A DNA stretch of 64,000 nt from Nocardioides sp. (GTDB lineage Bacteria > Actinomycetota > Actinomycetes > Propionibacteriales > Nocardioidaceae): positions 1-64,000 of the forward strand of contig PBYI01000042.1 of assembly GCA_002729525.1 (NCBI GenBank), given 5' to 3'. Below, one piece after another: positions 28,296-37,862 of this stretch. Below the pieces are notes generated by a model. The model saw only the letters and a program-made list of their open reading frames with translations. It was not told where the DNA came from and ran no database searches. A program made the position numbers and the translations under genes. Position 1 is the first letter of the stretch. Each line of letters starts with the position of its first letter.

Positions 28296-30844
28296 TCCGC
28301 GCAGCCCTGCGCAGTCTGCTCGCCCGCAAGCTACGCCTGGTGATGAGCACGTTCGCGATCGTGCTCGGCGTGGCCTTCGTGGTCGGCACGCTGATCTTCT
28401 CCGACACCCTCAACCGCAGCTTCACCGCGCTGTTCGCCTCCACGGTCGGCGACGTCGTGGTGCGCCCGGTCGGCGGCACGACCGAGGCCGGCGGCCCCTC
28501 CTCGGCGACCCTGCCGGCCGCCCTGGTCGACGAGCTCGCCGCCCTGCCCGGCGCGGCCCGCGCCGACGGCAACGTCACCGCGATCGGCGTGTACGTCGTC
28601 GACAGCGACGGCAAGGCGGTCGGTGGCTACGGGCCGCCCGCCCTCGGTCTCAACGACAACGACGCCCCGGCCGCCGGGGGCGAGGGACTGGCGCTGGTCG
28701 CCGGCGAGTCCCCGGTCGGCCCGGACGAGCTCGCGCTGGACCAGGTGACCGCGGAGTCGGCCGGCTACCAGATCGGCGACACCGTGCCGGTCCTCCTGCC
28801 GCGCGGCGACCCCGACCGGATCGAGGCGACGCTGACCGGCCTGGTCGGCTTCCCCGAGGGCGGGTCGCTCAACGGCGCCACCCTCGTCGTGCTCGACACC
28901 CCGACCGCGCAGGACCTCTTCCTCGACGGCGAGGAGGCCTTCAACGACATCTGGGTCACCGCCCGGGACGGGGTCTCCCAGGAGGAGCTCGCCGCCGAGG
29001 CGTCCGGGCTGCTGCCCGACGGGGTCGAGGCCGTCACCGGCGACGCCGCGGCCGACGAGAGCGCCGACGAGCTGCTCGACGCCATCTCGTTCCTCACCAC
29101 GTTCCTGCTGATCTTCGCTGGCATCTCGCTGGTGGTCGGCTCGTTCCTCATCGTCAACACGTTCTCGATGCTGGTGGCGCAGCGCAGCCGCGAGCTGGCG
29201 CTGCTGCGGGCCCTCGGCGCCTCCCGCGTCCAGGTGGTGGCGTCGGTCCAGGCCGAGGCGGCGGTGCTCGGCGTGGTCGGGTCCACGATCGGCCTCGGAC
29301 TCGGTGTGCTGCTCGCGGTCGCGCTGCGGGCGCTCTTCGCCCAGGTCGGCCTCGACCTGTCCGGGCAGTCGCTGGTGTTCACCCCGCGCGTGGTCGTGGC
29401 GGCGTACGCCGTCGGCATCCTGGTCACCGCGGTCGCCGCGCTCGCGCCGGCCCTGCGCACCGTGCGGATCGCCCCCGTGCAGGCCCTGCGCGACGACGTC
29501 GCGCTGCCGGAGGCCTCGCTGGCCCGGCGGTTCCGCGGCGGCCTCGCGCTCTTCGTGCTCGGCTGCCTCTCGCTGGTCGCCGGGCTCACCGACCTGCTGG
29601 ACGACGTCGTCGACGCCGGCGGCTGGTTCACCGGCGCCGGGGTGCTCCTCGTGCTGCTCGGCACCACCGCGATGAGCCCCGTGCTGGCGCAGCCGTTCCT
29701 CGGCGCGACCCGGCGCGCGTACGCCGCCGTCTTCGGCTCCGTGGGCAACCTCGCGGGCCAGAACTCCCTGCGCAACCCACGACGCACGACCGCCACCGCG
29801 TCGGCCCTGATGATCGGGCTGACCCTGGCCTGCACGATGGCGATCGTCGGCGACTCCGCGAAGGCGTCGACCGACCGGGCGATCGAGCAGAACTTCGTCG
29901 GCGACTACGTCGTCAGCAACCCCTTCGGCGGCGAGCTCAACCCTGCCCTGGCCGACCAGGTGGCGGCCGTCGACGGCGTCGCGTCGGTCGCACGGGAGCG
30001 GTTCGCGCTGGCCCAGGAGGACGGCGACGCCCGGGCGCTGGCCGCCACCGACCGGGCCGGGCTCGCGCTGTTCGACCCGGTGTTCGTCGAGGGCGCGCCC
30101 GACGATCTCGTCGACGGGACGGTCGTGCTCAAGGAGGACTTCGCCGCCGACCGCGACCTCGGCGTCGGCGACGAGCTGACCGTCACCGTCCCGGCGGGGG
30201 AGCAGACCTGGACCGTCGCCGGCGTCATCGAGGACAACCCGGTGATCTTCACGCCGGTGCTGACCACGATCGGCACGCTGGAGGCGGGTGGCTTCCCGGC
30301 CGCCGACTACGTGCTGTTCGTGACGGCCGAGGATGAGGCCGGAGCCACGGCCCGCGACGGCCTCGACGACCTCGTCGCCGACCTGCCGGTCGTGTCGGTG
30401 AAGGACCAGCAGGAGTTCGCCGCCGACCAGCGGGCGCAGATCGACCAGTTCGTCCTCATCATCTACGCGCTGCTCGGCCTGGCGCTGCTGATCGCCGTCC
30501 TCGGCATCGTCAACACCCTCGCCCTCTCGGTCATCGAGCGCACCCGTGAGATCGGTCTGCTCCGGGCCGTCGGCCTCACCCGTGGCCAGCTGCGCCGGAT
30601 GATCACGCTGGAGTCCGTCGTCATCGCGGTGCTCGGCGCGCTGCTGGGCGTCGTGCTCGGTCTCGGCTTCGGCGTCTCGCTGATGTACGCCGTGCGCGAC
30701 CAGGGCCTGGAGGTCATCAGCGTCCCGTTCGGGCAGGTGGCGGTCTTCCTGCTGCTGGCCGTGGTGGTGGGCGTGCTGGCCGCCTTCTGGCCGGCGCGAC
30801 GCGCGGCGCGGCTCGACGTGCTGGAGGCCATCGCCACCGAGTGA
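28292..30844 (+). CDS. FtsX/MacB-like ABC transporter permease
   Basis: Two FtsX-like domains (RSRELALLRALGASRVQVVASVQAEA; RTREIGLLRAVGLTRGQLRRMITLESV); overlaps ATPase stop. Confidence 0.93.
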   Translation: MIRAALRSLLARKLRLVMSTFAIVLGVAFVVGTLIFSDTLNRSFTALFASTVGDVVVRPVGGTTEAGGPSSATLPAALVDELAALPGAARADGNVTAIGVYVVDSDGKAVGGYGPPALGLNDNDAPAAGGEGLALVAGESPVGPDELALDQVTAESAGYQIGDTVPVLLPRGDPDRIEATLTGLVGFPEGGSLNGATLVVLDTPTAQDLFLDGEEAFNDIWVTARDGVSQEELAAEASGLLPDGVEAVTGDAAADESADELLDAISFLTTFLLIFAGISLVVGSFLIVNTFSMLVAQRSRELALLRALGASRVQVVASVQAEAAVLGVVGSTIGLGLGVLLAVALRALFAQVGLDLSGQSLVFTPRVVVAAYAVGILVTAVAALAPALRTVRIAPVQALRDDVALPEASLARRFRGGLALFVLGCLSLVAGLTDLLDDVVDAGGWFTGAGVLLVLLGTTAMSPVLAQPFLGATRRAYAAVFGSVGNLAGQNSLRNPRRTTATASALMIGLTLACTMAIVGDSAKASTDRAIEQNFVGDYVVSNPFGGELNPALADQVAAVDGVASVARERFALAQEDGDARALAATDRAGLALFDPVFVEGAPDDLVDGTVVLKEDFAADRDLGVGDELTVTVPAGEQTWTVAGVIEDNPVIFTPVLTTIGTLEAGGFPAADYVLFVTAEDEAGATARDGLDDLVADLPVVSVKDQQEFAADQRAQIDQFVLIIYALLGLALLIAVLGIVNTLALSVIERTREIGLLRAVGLTRGQLRRMITLESVVIAVLGALLGVVLGLGFGVSLMYAVRDQGLEVISVPFGQVAVFLLLAVVVGVLAAFWPARRAARLDVLEAIATE

Positions 30845-31030
30845 GCGGGGCGCCGGGCCGCTGCCCCGGGCCCGACGGCGCCGACGACACCGCCGACACC
30901 CAACCGGGCATCGTCTGCTCACACGATCGTGACCTTCCCGTTCTTGTCCGGACGACGTGCCGGGGGTAAAAGGTGGTCTAATCAGGCGATTTCGCTGCCG
31001 TTGCTGTGAGACCTCCCTAGCCTGACGGAC

Positions 31031-31747
31031 ATGGAAGAGGCCCTGCTCGACGGTCGGACGCTCAAGCACGTCGCGGTGCGCGAGTACGTACGCGACCTCC
31101 TCGCCGGACAGGCGCCCGGGTCGCCGGCACCCTCCGAGCGCGAGCTCGTGCAGCGGTTCGGGGTCGCCCGGATGACCGTCCGTCAGGCGCTCGACACCCT
31201 CGTCTCCGAGGGCCTCCTCGAGCGGATCCCCGGTCGCGGCACGTTCGTCGCGCGCCCGAAGCGGATGCCCTCGGCCATCACCGGCTTCACCGAGGAGATG
31301 CAGCGCCGCGGGATGCTCGCGGAGTCGCAGACCCTGCTGGCCCGACGCGAGCAGGCCGGCCCCGGTGTCGCCCGGGCGCTCAGCCTCACCGAGGGCGACG
31401 CCGTCCTGCACTGGCGCCGGCTGCGCCGCGGCGACGGCGTACCGGTGTGCGTCGAGGACGCCTACCTCAACGAGGTGCTGCTGCCCGGCTTCCTCCAGGG
31501 CGGCATGCCCACCAGCCTGTACGACGCCCTGGCCGCGCGCGGTCTGCGCCCGACCTGGGCCGAGGACTCCATCGCCGCCGACGTCGCCATGGCCGAGGAG
31601 GCCGCGCTGCTCGAGGTGGCCACCGGCGCGGTCGTGCTGCGCCACTCCCGCCGCGGCCTGGTCGGCGACAAGACCGTCGAGGTGTCGCGCAGCGTCTACC
31701 GGGCCGACCGGTTCACGCTGTGGGTGCAGCTCGGCGCCGAGGGCTGA
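31031..31747 (+). CDS. GntR-family (HutC/UTRA) transcriptional regulator
   Basis: APSERELVQRFGVARMTVRQALDTLVSEGLLERIPGRGTFVARPK wHTH; UTRA-like C terminus. Confidence 0.92.
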   Translation: MEEALLDGRTLKHVAVREYVRDLLAGQAPGSPAPSERELVQRFGVARMTVRQALDTLVSEGLLERIPGRGTFVARPKRMPSAITGFTEEMQRRGMLAESQTLLARREQAGPGVARALSLTEGDAVLHWRRLRRGDGVPVCVEDAYLNEVLLPGFLQGGMPTSLYDALAARGLRPTWAEDSIAADVAMAEEAALLEVATGAVVLRHSRRGLVGDKTVEVSRSVYRADRFTLWVQLGAEG

Positions 31748-31787
31748 GCCCCGCCGCGAGCCACCTGGCGGGTCCGGCACCGGCCGG

Positions 31788-32147
31788 TCAGCGTCGCTGA
31801 CCGGCGAGGTACCCGAGCGCCGCCGCGATCTCGCCGGACTCCTCGCACACCCACACCGGGTCCGGCCCGCCGAGGTCGGGATGGATGTAGAGCGAGTGCA
31901 CCGGCTCGTCGGCGTCGCACTCGGTGCACGCCGGCCACCGGCCGACGGTCTCCAGCAGGGCGTCCTGGACGTCCTGGGCGACCAGCCCGGCGACGTACAC
32001 CTCGCCGGCGGGCCACTGCTCGGCCCACCACTGCCGCGACGAGCAGGCCTCCTCCAGCACCGACACCGCGTCGGCCGTGGCACACCCGCGGGCGGCCAGG
32101 TCGGCGAGCACGCGGGCGCGCGCGTCGAGGAGAAGCCGGTGGTCCAC
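31788..32147 (-). CDS. Hypothetical protein
   Basis: GTG-start ORF with ACTECDADEPVHSLYIHPDLGGPDPVWVCEESGEIAAALGYLAGQRR; -10-like TACTAA just upstream; family not recognised. Confidence 0.55.
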   Translation of the reverse strand: MDHRLLLDARARVLADLAARGCATADAVSVLEEACSSRQWWAEQWPAGEVYVAGLVAQDVQDALLETVGRWPACTECDADEPVHSLYIHPDLGGPDPVWVCEESGEIAAALGYLAGQRR

Positions 32148-32227
32148 CCGTCCATTAGTAGCACCGCCCCGGCGTGGCCCGCGGCGACCTCGCGCCCGCA
32201 CGGGCCGGGCGTCCCTACGCTGAGCGC

Positions 32228-32968
32228 ATGACCGGCTCCGCGCGACCGCTCCTGGAGGTGGCGGTCCACCACGCCCGCGACGTCCGCGGCGCGGTCGAGG
32301 GCGGCGCCGACCGGCTCGCGCTGGTGGCGCCGGGGGAGCACGCCGCACTCTCGCCGGACGTGCCGACGGCCTCGGCGGTCATCCGCTCCAGCGAGGTGCC
32401 GGTGCGGGTGCTGCTGCGCCTCGACGAGAGCCTCTCGGTCACCGGCGGGCAGTTCGTGCGCCTGGTGGGCCTGGCGAAGGAGTACCTCGAGCTGGGTGCC
32501 GAGGGTGTCGTGATGGGGTTCCTCGACGCCGACCTGCGCGTCGACGTCGACACCTGTCGCGCCTTCGCCGACGCGCTGCCGGGCGTGCCGTGGACCTTCC
32601 ACCGCGCTGTCGACCGGGTGCTGGAGCCCGCCCGGGCCTGGCACGCGCTCGTCGGGCTCCCCGGCCTCGACGCGGTGCGCACCGCCGGCTCGGCCCGCGG
32701 CCTCGCGGAGGGGTACGACGACCTGCTGGCGCTCGTGCGCGGCGACGCGGCGATCGCCCGGCTGGCGATGCCCGGCGGCGGACTGGCGCCCGAGCACGTG
32801 CCGTGGTTCCTGCGGGCGGGCGTGCGCCAGGTGCACCTCGGCCCGCAGGCCCGTCCGGGCGGCAGCTACCGCGCGTACGTCGACGCGGGGTTCGTCCGCT
32901 CGTGGCGCCGGATGCTCGACGAGGAGAGCGCCCGGCTCGGGCCCGGGCGCGGGGGCAACGCCCGATGA
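32228..32968 (+). CDS. cutC: CutC family copper homeostasis protein
   Basis: LLEVAVHHARDVRGAVEGGADRLAL, EYLELGAEGVVMGFLDADLRVDVDTCRAF, WTFHRAVDRV, VRTAGSARGLAEG. Confidence 0.88.
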   Translation: MTGSARPLLEVAVHHARDVRGAVEGGADRLALVAPGEHAALSPDVPTASAVIRSSEVPVRVLLRLDESLSVTGGQFVRLVGLAKEYLELGAEGVVMGFLDADLRVDVDTCRAFADALPGVPWTFHRAVDRVLEPARAWHALVGLPGLDAVRTAGSARGLAEGYDDLLALVRGDAAIARLAMPGGGLAPEHVPWFLRAGVRQVHLGPQARPGGSYRAYVDAGFVRSWRRMLDEESARLGPGRGGNAR

Positions 32969-33237
32969 CCGTGCTGGTCGACCCGCCGCTGGTGGAGTCG
33001 CGCGGACGACGCTGGTCGCACCTGGTCAGCGACGAGTCGCTGGCCGAGCTGCACGCCTTCGCCGAGCGGGTCGGGCTGCCGGCGGGAGCCTTCGACCGCG
33101 ACCACTACGACGTGCCCGGCGAGTGGTACGACGACCTGCTGGCCGCCGGCGCCGTGCCGGTGCGACCGCGCGAGCTGGTGGCCCGGCTGCGCGCGGCGGG
33201 GCTCAGGCGACCGTCAGGTCCCGACCCAGCCGGGTGA
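32965..33237 (+). CDS. DUF4031 domain protein
   Basis: MTVLVDPPLVESRGRRWSHLVSDESLAELHAFAERVGLPAGAFDRDHYDVPGEWYDDLLAAGAVPVRPRELVARLRAAGL. Confidence 0.85.
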   Translation: MTVLVDPPLVESRGRRWSHLVSDESLAELHAFAERVGLPAGAFDRDHYDVPGEWYDDLLAAGAVPVRPRELVARLRAAGLRRPSGPDPAG

Positions 33238-33862
33238 GCTCGGCGCCGGCGTTGGCGCGGGCCCGCTCCTCCCACTGCCGCCCGTGGGCGGTGTGGAAGA
33301 GCCGCTCGGCGTCGAGCAGGTGCGCGAGCACGGCGTAGCGCCCCTCGCGGAACTCGTCGTCCTCGAGGTGGGCGAACTCGCGGCGCACCGCGGCGACGTA
33401 CTCGGCGTACCGGGCGTCGTCGGCGGCCAGGATGCCGAGGTCGGCGTCGACCAGCGCGCAGCCGTCGAGGTCGTCGGGCTCCGGGTCGTGGGTCTCGGTG
33501 AGGCGCACCAGGCGTACGACGTCGGCGACGGTAGCGTCGTCGACGAGGCCGGGCAGCTCGATCTCGGCCCAGGTGGCCGAGCGCTCCTCGGCGTCGCGCT
33601 CGCCGTCGTACACGCTGTCGTGGAACCACGCGGCGAGCTCCACGGTGGTGCGGTCGAAGGCGACGCCGGCGGCGGCCAGCTCGTCGAGCCGGTCGAGCAC
33701 CTCGGTGAGGTGGCGCTGGTCGTGGTAGCCGCGGGTGGGCTCGGCGTAGGCGGCGAGCAGGCGGTCACGCAGGTGGTGCCCCTCGGTCAGTGGCCAGCGC
33801 TCGACGAGCGTGGCGGGCGACGGACGGGGCTCAGGATGGTCGGACGGAGGTTCCACCCGCAC
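33203..33862 (-). CDS. HD-domain predicted metal-dependent phosphohydrolase
   Basis: YHDQRHLTEVLDRLDEL, VELAAWFHDSVYDGERDAEERSA (HD motif), VDADLGILAADDARYAEYVAAVRREF. Confidence 0.85.
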   Translation of the reverse strand: MRVEPPSDHPEPRPSPATLVERWPLTEGHHLRDRLLAAYAEPTRGYHDQRHLTEVLDRLDELAAAGVAFDRTTVELAAWFHDSVYDGERDAEERSATWAEIELPGLVDDATVADVVRLVRLTETHDPEPDDLDGCALVDADLGILAADDARYAEYVAAVRREFAHLEDDEFREGRYAVLAHLLDAERLFHTAHGRQWEERARANAGAELTRLGRDLTVA

Positions 33863-33871
33863 TAGTGAACC

Positions 33872-35026
33872 TCAGACTCGCGTCGAGGGCAGCCTCATGG
33901 CCGCACTCGCCGCCGATCGGCGGGCCCAGCGGGCCTCGTGGCCGCTCCACGGGAGCACCACGTCGCCGAGGTGGTGGCGCACGCCGAGGTTGACGCCGAC
34001 GTCGGCGCGGGCGACCTGGGTGACCCGGAGGGTCTGCGGCCCGGACGTCGCGACGACGGTGAGGCCGGTCAGGGTGCGCAGGCCGACCCCGAGCTCGAAG
34101 CCGCCGTCGGGTCGGGTGCGGGTGCGCTCGAGCACCTCGCCGGCGGCGTCCAGCAGGGTGACCACGGCGGCGTACCGGCGGACCGCGCTGGCCGCGTCGG
34201 GGCCCTGGCGCTGCACGACCCGACCGGTGACCAGCGCGCCGACGGGCAGCGGCACGTCCAGGACGGCGACGTCGCCCGCCTCGACGTGGGCGAGGGTGCC
34301 GGCGCCGAGGTGGCCCAGCGACGGGAGGACGGCCACGAGGGCGGGGCCGGGGCGCAGGCCGCGGACCTCGGCGCAGCCGCGGACGACCGGGACGGTGGTG
34401 GTGACGCCGGCGGCGTCGGTGACGACGACCTCGGTGTCGTGGACCGGGCGGGCGCCGGTGCTGCGGACCCGGACCAGGAGGCGGCCGGTCTCGCGGGCCA
34501 GCGGCAGGGCGACCTCGGTCGGGGCGGGGCCGGCGGCGACGTGGGCCGCGTGGACGGTCGAGGACGTACGGCGGCCGTAGTCGAGGGCGTCGAGGGTCCA
34601 GGCACCCGGCTGCAGGCCGCACAGCAGCGCACGCCCCGTGTGGTCGGTGCGGGCCTCGACCCGGGTGCCGTCGGGGTGGACGGCGAGCACGACGGCCCGG
34701 GCGGTCGGGCGGCCGGCGCGCAGCACCTCGGCGCGCACCGACCCGCCCCGGGTCAGGGCGGCCTCGGCGTCGACGACACCGCCGCGGACGACGTCGACCT
34801 CGACGGTCGCCGGGGCCAGGCGGCGCGGGTCGCGCAGGTCGCGGGCGTCCTCCACGGTCAGCCGGAGCCTGCCGCTGGGCAGCACCATGGACGTCTCGTG
34901 CCCGTGCAGCCGCCGGCGGCCCACGGCCTGCCCCTCGAGGTCGTGGACCGTCAGCGTCAGCGGGCACGTCACCGGCGTCGAGACGCGCAGGGCCACCAGG
35001 CCCGTGTCCCCCGGTCGTGTGTGCAT
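33872..35026 (-). CDS. Carboxypeptidase-regulatory-like / beta-sandwich repeat protein, hypothetical
   Basis: Repeated beta-rich segments (GRALLCGLQPGAWTLDAL, VRGLRPGPALVAVLPSLG); ATG 35026 preferred since -10 TAGCGT lies 7 nt upstream. Confidence 0.6.
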   Translation of the reverse strand: MHTRPGDTGLVALRVSTPVTCPLTLTVHDLEGQAVGRRRLHGHETSMVLPSGRLRLTVEDARDLRDPRRLAPATVEVDVVRGGVVDAEAALTRGGSVRAEVLRAGRPTARAVVLAVHPDGTRVEARTDHTGRALLCGLQPGAWTLDALDYGRRTSSTVHAAHVAAGPAPTEVALPLARETGRLLVRVRSTGARPVHDTEVVVTDAAGVTTTVPVVRGCAEVRGLRPGPALVAVLPSLGHLGAGTLAHVEAGDVAVLDVPLPVGALVTGRVVQRQGPDAASAVRRYAAVVTLLDAAGEVLERTRTRPDGGFELGVGLRTLTGLTVVATSGPQTLRVTQVARADVGVNLGVRHHLGDVVLPWSGHEARWARRSAASAAMRLPSTRV

Positions 35027-35101
35027 GGCGCCCACGCTAGGAGCGAACGACGCAAGAGGTCCCCGGTGGCAACCTCAAGGAACCCGCAAGGTCGGAGGGC
35101 G

Positions 35102-35166
35102 GGGGCTCAGGGCAGGGGCTCAGGCCGGGGGCTCAGGCCGGGGGCTCAGGCCGGGGGCTCAGGCCG
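35102..35166. repeat. 5 x 13-bp direct tandem repeat ggggctcaggccg
   Basis: Units at 35102, 35115, 35128, 35141, 35154; last four identical; first differs at 3' end (ggggctcagggca). Confidence 0.9.
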
Positions 35167-36046
35167 CGCGCTCGGGGCCCGGAGCCGGCGTCATGGCCCA
35201 GCGGATCGTGCTCGTCGCCAGCGCGCCGCCTGCCCGCACGACGGTGCGCTCGGTGACCGGCAGCCACGGGAGCAGCAGGTGGCGGCGGGTCCAGGCCGGC
35301 AGCAGCCCGACGGCGGCGGCGCCGATGACGGCGTACGGCGGCCGCGCGGCCAGCGGCAGCGGGGGTGTGAGCAGCACGTGGCGCACGGCCTCGCGGGCGG
35401 CGGGGGAGCCGCGCAGCTCGGGCCGGTACGCCGCCAGCGCGTCGGCGAGCTGCTGCTCGGTGCGGGGCACGTCGGTCGCACCGAGCTCCTCGGCGACCCG
35501 GGCGGCCTGGGCGACGTAGGCGTCGCGGCCGGCGGCGTCGAGCGGGCGGGCGCCGTACACCTGGTGGGCGCGCAGGAAGCTGTCGACCTCGGCGACGTGC
35601 ACCCAGCGCAGCAGGTGCGGGTCGGAGGCGACGTACGGCGTGCCGTCCGGCAGGGTGCCGCGCACCCGCTCGTGGATGGCGCGCACCGCGGCGCAGGCGC
35701 GCTCGGCGTCCGCGGCGGTGCCGAAGGTGGTGACGGCGAGGAAGCGGCTGGTGCGCTGGAGCCGGCCCCACGGGTCGCCGCGGTAGCCGGAGTGCTCGGA
35801 GACCGCGAGCATCGCCGCGGGGTGCAGCATCTGCAGCAGCAGCGCCCGCAGGCCGCCGACGAACATCGACGCGTCGCCGTGCACCCGCGCGATCTCGCTG
35901 TCGGGGCCGAACCAGCGCGGGCCCGGGCTGCCGTGGATGCGCTCGCGCTCGGCCGGCCCGGAGGGGCCGGCCACGCGGGCGAACAGCGCGGCGCCGAGAC
36001 CGGCGCGCACGTCGGCGAGGGGTCGCGTCAGCGGCGGTGGGAGCAC
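35159..36046 (-). CDS. Oxygenase MpaB-like family (DUF2236) protein
   Basis: SEIARVHGDASMFVGGLRALLLQMLHPAAMLAVSEHSGYRGDPWGRLQRTSRFLAVTTFGTAADAERACAAVRAIHERVRG, LLRWVHVAEVDSFLRAHQVYG. Confidence 0.9.
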   Translation of the reverse strand: MLPPPLTRPLADVRAGLGAALFARVAGPSGPAERERIHGSPGPRWFGPDSEIARVHGDASMFVGGLRALLLQMLHPAAMLAVSEHSGYRGDPWGRLQRTSRFLAVTTFGTAADAERACAAVRAIHERVRGTLPDGTPYVASDPHLLRWVHVAEVDSFLRAHQVYGARPLDAAGRDAYVAQAARVAEELGATDVPRTEQQLADALAAYRPELRGSPAAREAVRHVLLTPPLPLAARPPYAVIGAAAVGLLPAWTRRHLLLPWLPVTERTVVRAGGALATSTIRWAMTPAPGPERAA

Positions 36047-36107
36047 GCCGTCGAGCCTACGAGCGGGGAGTACCCACCCTCAGGTGGTCGGGCCCCAGGT
36101 CGTCGGC

Positions 36108-37307
36108 TCAGGCGGAGTAGGTCCGCACCCACCGGCACTGCTCGGCGCCGGCGAGCCGCTCGACCACGGTCGCGGGGAGCGGCTGGTCGGAGTCGGCGAC
36201 GACGTACCCGAGCTCGCCGGAGGTGGCGAGGTACTGCGCGGTGACGTTGACGCCGGACTCGGCGAGGAGGGCGTTGACCTCCGCCAGCACGCCCGGGACG
36301 TTGAGGTGCAGGTAGGACACCCGCGACCCGGTGCCGAGCGCGGGGGCCTGGACGGCCGGCAGGTTGACCGAGAGCTCGGTACGGCCCTCGAGCACGAAGC
36401 CGGCGAGCTTGCCGGACACGAACCAGCCGATCTCCTCCTGCGCCTCCTGGGTGGAGCCGCCCACGTGCGGGGTGAGGATGACGTTCTCGAGGCCGACCAG
36501 CGGCGACTCGAAGGAGTCGCCCTGCGCCTTGGGCTCGATCGGGAAGACGTCGAGCGCGGCGCCGGCGATGTGGCCGCTGATGATGTGGTCGTGCAGCGCC
36601 TGGGTGTCGACCACCATGCCGCGGGCGGCGTTGATGAACAGCGAGCGAGGCTTCATCGCGGCGAACTGCGCGTCGCCGAAGAGGCCGGCGTTGCCGGGGC
36701 GGCCGTCGACGTGGAGGCTGACGACGTCGGCCTCGGCGAGCAGCGCCTCCAGCGTGGGCATCCGTCGCGCGTTGCCGTGCGCGAGCCGGTCGGCGGTGTC
36801 GAAGAAGATGACGCGCAGGCCCATCGCCTCGGCGAGGTTGGACAGCTGGGTGCCGATGTTGCCGTAGCCGACGATGCCGAGCGTGCGGCCGCGGATCTCG
36901 TGGCTGCCCTGGGCCGACTTGTCCCAGACGCCGGCGTGCATCTTGGCGGTCTTCTCGCCCAGCCGGCGGGCCAGCACGATGATCTCGCCGATGACGAGCT
37001 CGACGACGCTGCGGGTGTTGGAGTACGGCGCGTTGAAGACCGCGATCCCGCGCTCCGCCGCGGCCTCCAGGTCGACCTGGTTGGTGCCGATGCAGAAGCA
37101 GCCGATCGCCTTGAGGTCGGGGGCCGCGTCCATGATGCGCGCGGTGATCGTGGTGTTGGAGCGGATGCCGAGCATCGTCACGCCGGGGAGCGCGGCGACG
37201 AGCTCGTCCTCGCCCATCGACGCGGTGTGCGCCTCGACCTCGAAACCACGACGCTCGAGGTTGTCGGTGGCGACGGTGTGGATGTTCTCCAGGAGCAGGG
37301 CCTTCAC
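36108..37307 (-). CDS. serA: D-3-phosphoglycerate dehydrogenase with C-terminal ACT domain
   Basis: IGCFCIGTNQVDLEAAAERGIAVFNAPYSNTRSVVELVIGEII, LGIVGYGNIGTQLSNLAEAMGLRVIFFDT, NAARGMVVD, LTPHVGGSTQEAQEEIG; GTG start with -10 TAGGCT 7 nt upstream. Confidence 0.93.
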   Translation of the reverse strand: MKALLLENIHTVATDNLERRGFEVEAHTASMGEDELVAALPGVTMLGIRSNTTITARIMDAAPDLKAIGCFCIGTNQVDLEAAAERGIAVFNAPYSNTRSVVELVIGEIIVLARRLGEKTAKMHAGVWDKSAQGSHEIRGRTLGIVGYGNIGTQLSNLAEAMGLRVIFFDTADRLAHGNARRMPTLEALLAEADVVSLHVDGRPGNAGLFGDAQFAAMKPRSLFINAARGMVVDTQALHDHIISGHIAGAALDVFPIEPKAQGDSFESPLVGLENVILTPHVGGSTQEAQEEIGWFVSGKLAGFVLEGRTELSVNLPAVQAPALGTGSRVSYLHLNVPGVLAEVNALLAESGVNVTAQYLATSGELGYVVADSDQPLPATVVERLAGAEQCRWVRTYSA

Positions 37308-37361
37308 TCCGTCCAGCCTAGGCCCGTCCGCGCGGTGGCCCCACTCCTGGCCGAGGGGTGG

Positions 37362-37829
37362 TCATCCCACCGGCAGCGCGATGGCGGCGACGACCAGCGC
37401 CACGACCGCCACCATCGCCAGCACGAGGAGCACCAGGCCCAGCACCCCGGGGCGCTGCTGCCTCACGTGCCCCATCGCACCCCGGCTGAACTGGTGGTAC
37501 GGCGAGGCGTAGAACACCGGCACGACCTGTCCCGGACCGGCGTGGAAGTCGAGGTGGGCCTGCCCGTAGCGGCGCAGCCACTGGTTGGAGGCCTCCACGC
37601 GGCACGGCCCGGGCGGCACCGGGAACCGGTTGGCGCCGTAGCGGGCCGGCACGACCCAGCCGTTGAGCAGCACCGTCGGGGTCACCGGGCTGCTGGTCAG
37701 CATGCTGCCCTGCACGGTCAGGTCGACCCACGCGGTGCCCGGGGGCAGGGGCGCGCCCTGCGGCCCGTACGACGGGGGCTGCTGCAGGCCGTCCGGGCGG
37801 TACGGCGGAGGCGGGGGCGGCTGGTCCAC
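37362..37829 (-). CDS. Hypothetical Pro-rich single-TM protein
   Basis: GTG 37829 preceded by AGGAGG-like RBS; the ORF-track start (37862) abuts the rtcB terminator and is disfavoured. Confidence 0.6.
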   Translation of the reverse strand: MDQPPPPPPYRPDGLQQPPSYGPQGAPLPPGTAWVDLTVQGSMLTSSPVTPTVLLNGWVVPARYGANRFPVPPGPCRVEASNQWLRRYGQAHLDFHAGPGQVVPVFYASPYHQFSRGAMGHVRQQRPGVLGLVLLVLAMVAVVALVVAAIALPVG

Positions 37830-37862
37830 CCCGCCCTCCTGCCACCTCACGCCGTACGGCAA

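Noticed and set aside
28331-32836. 1501-aa minus-strand ORF
   Set aside because: Antisense to the ABC ATPase/permease, GntR and CutC genes; His/Arg/Gly/Asp-rich low-complexity translation with no domain; typical spurious open frame of high-GC DNA.
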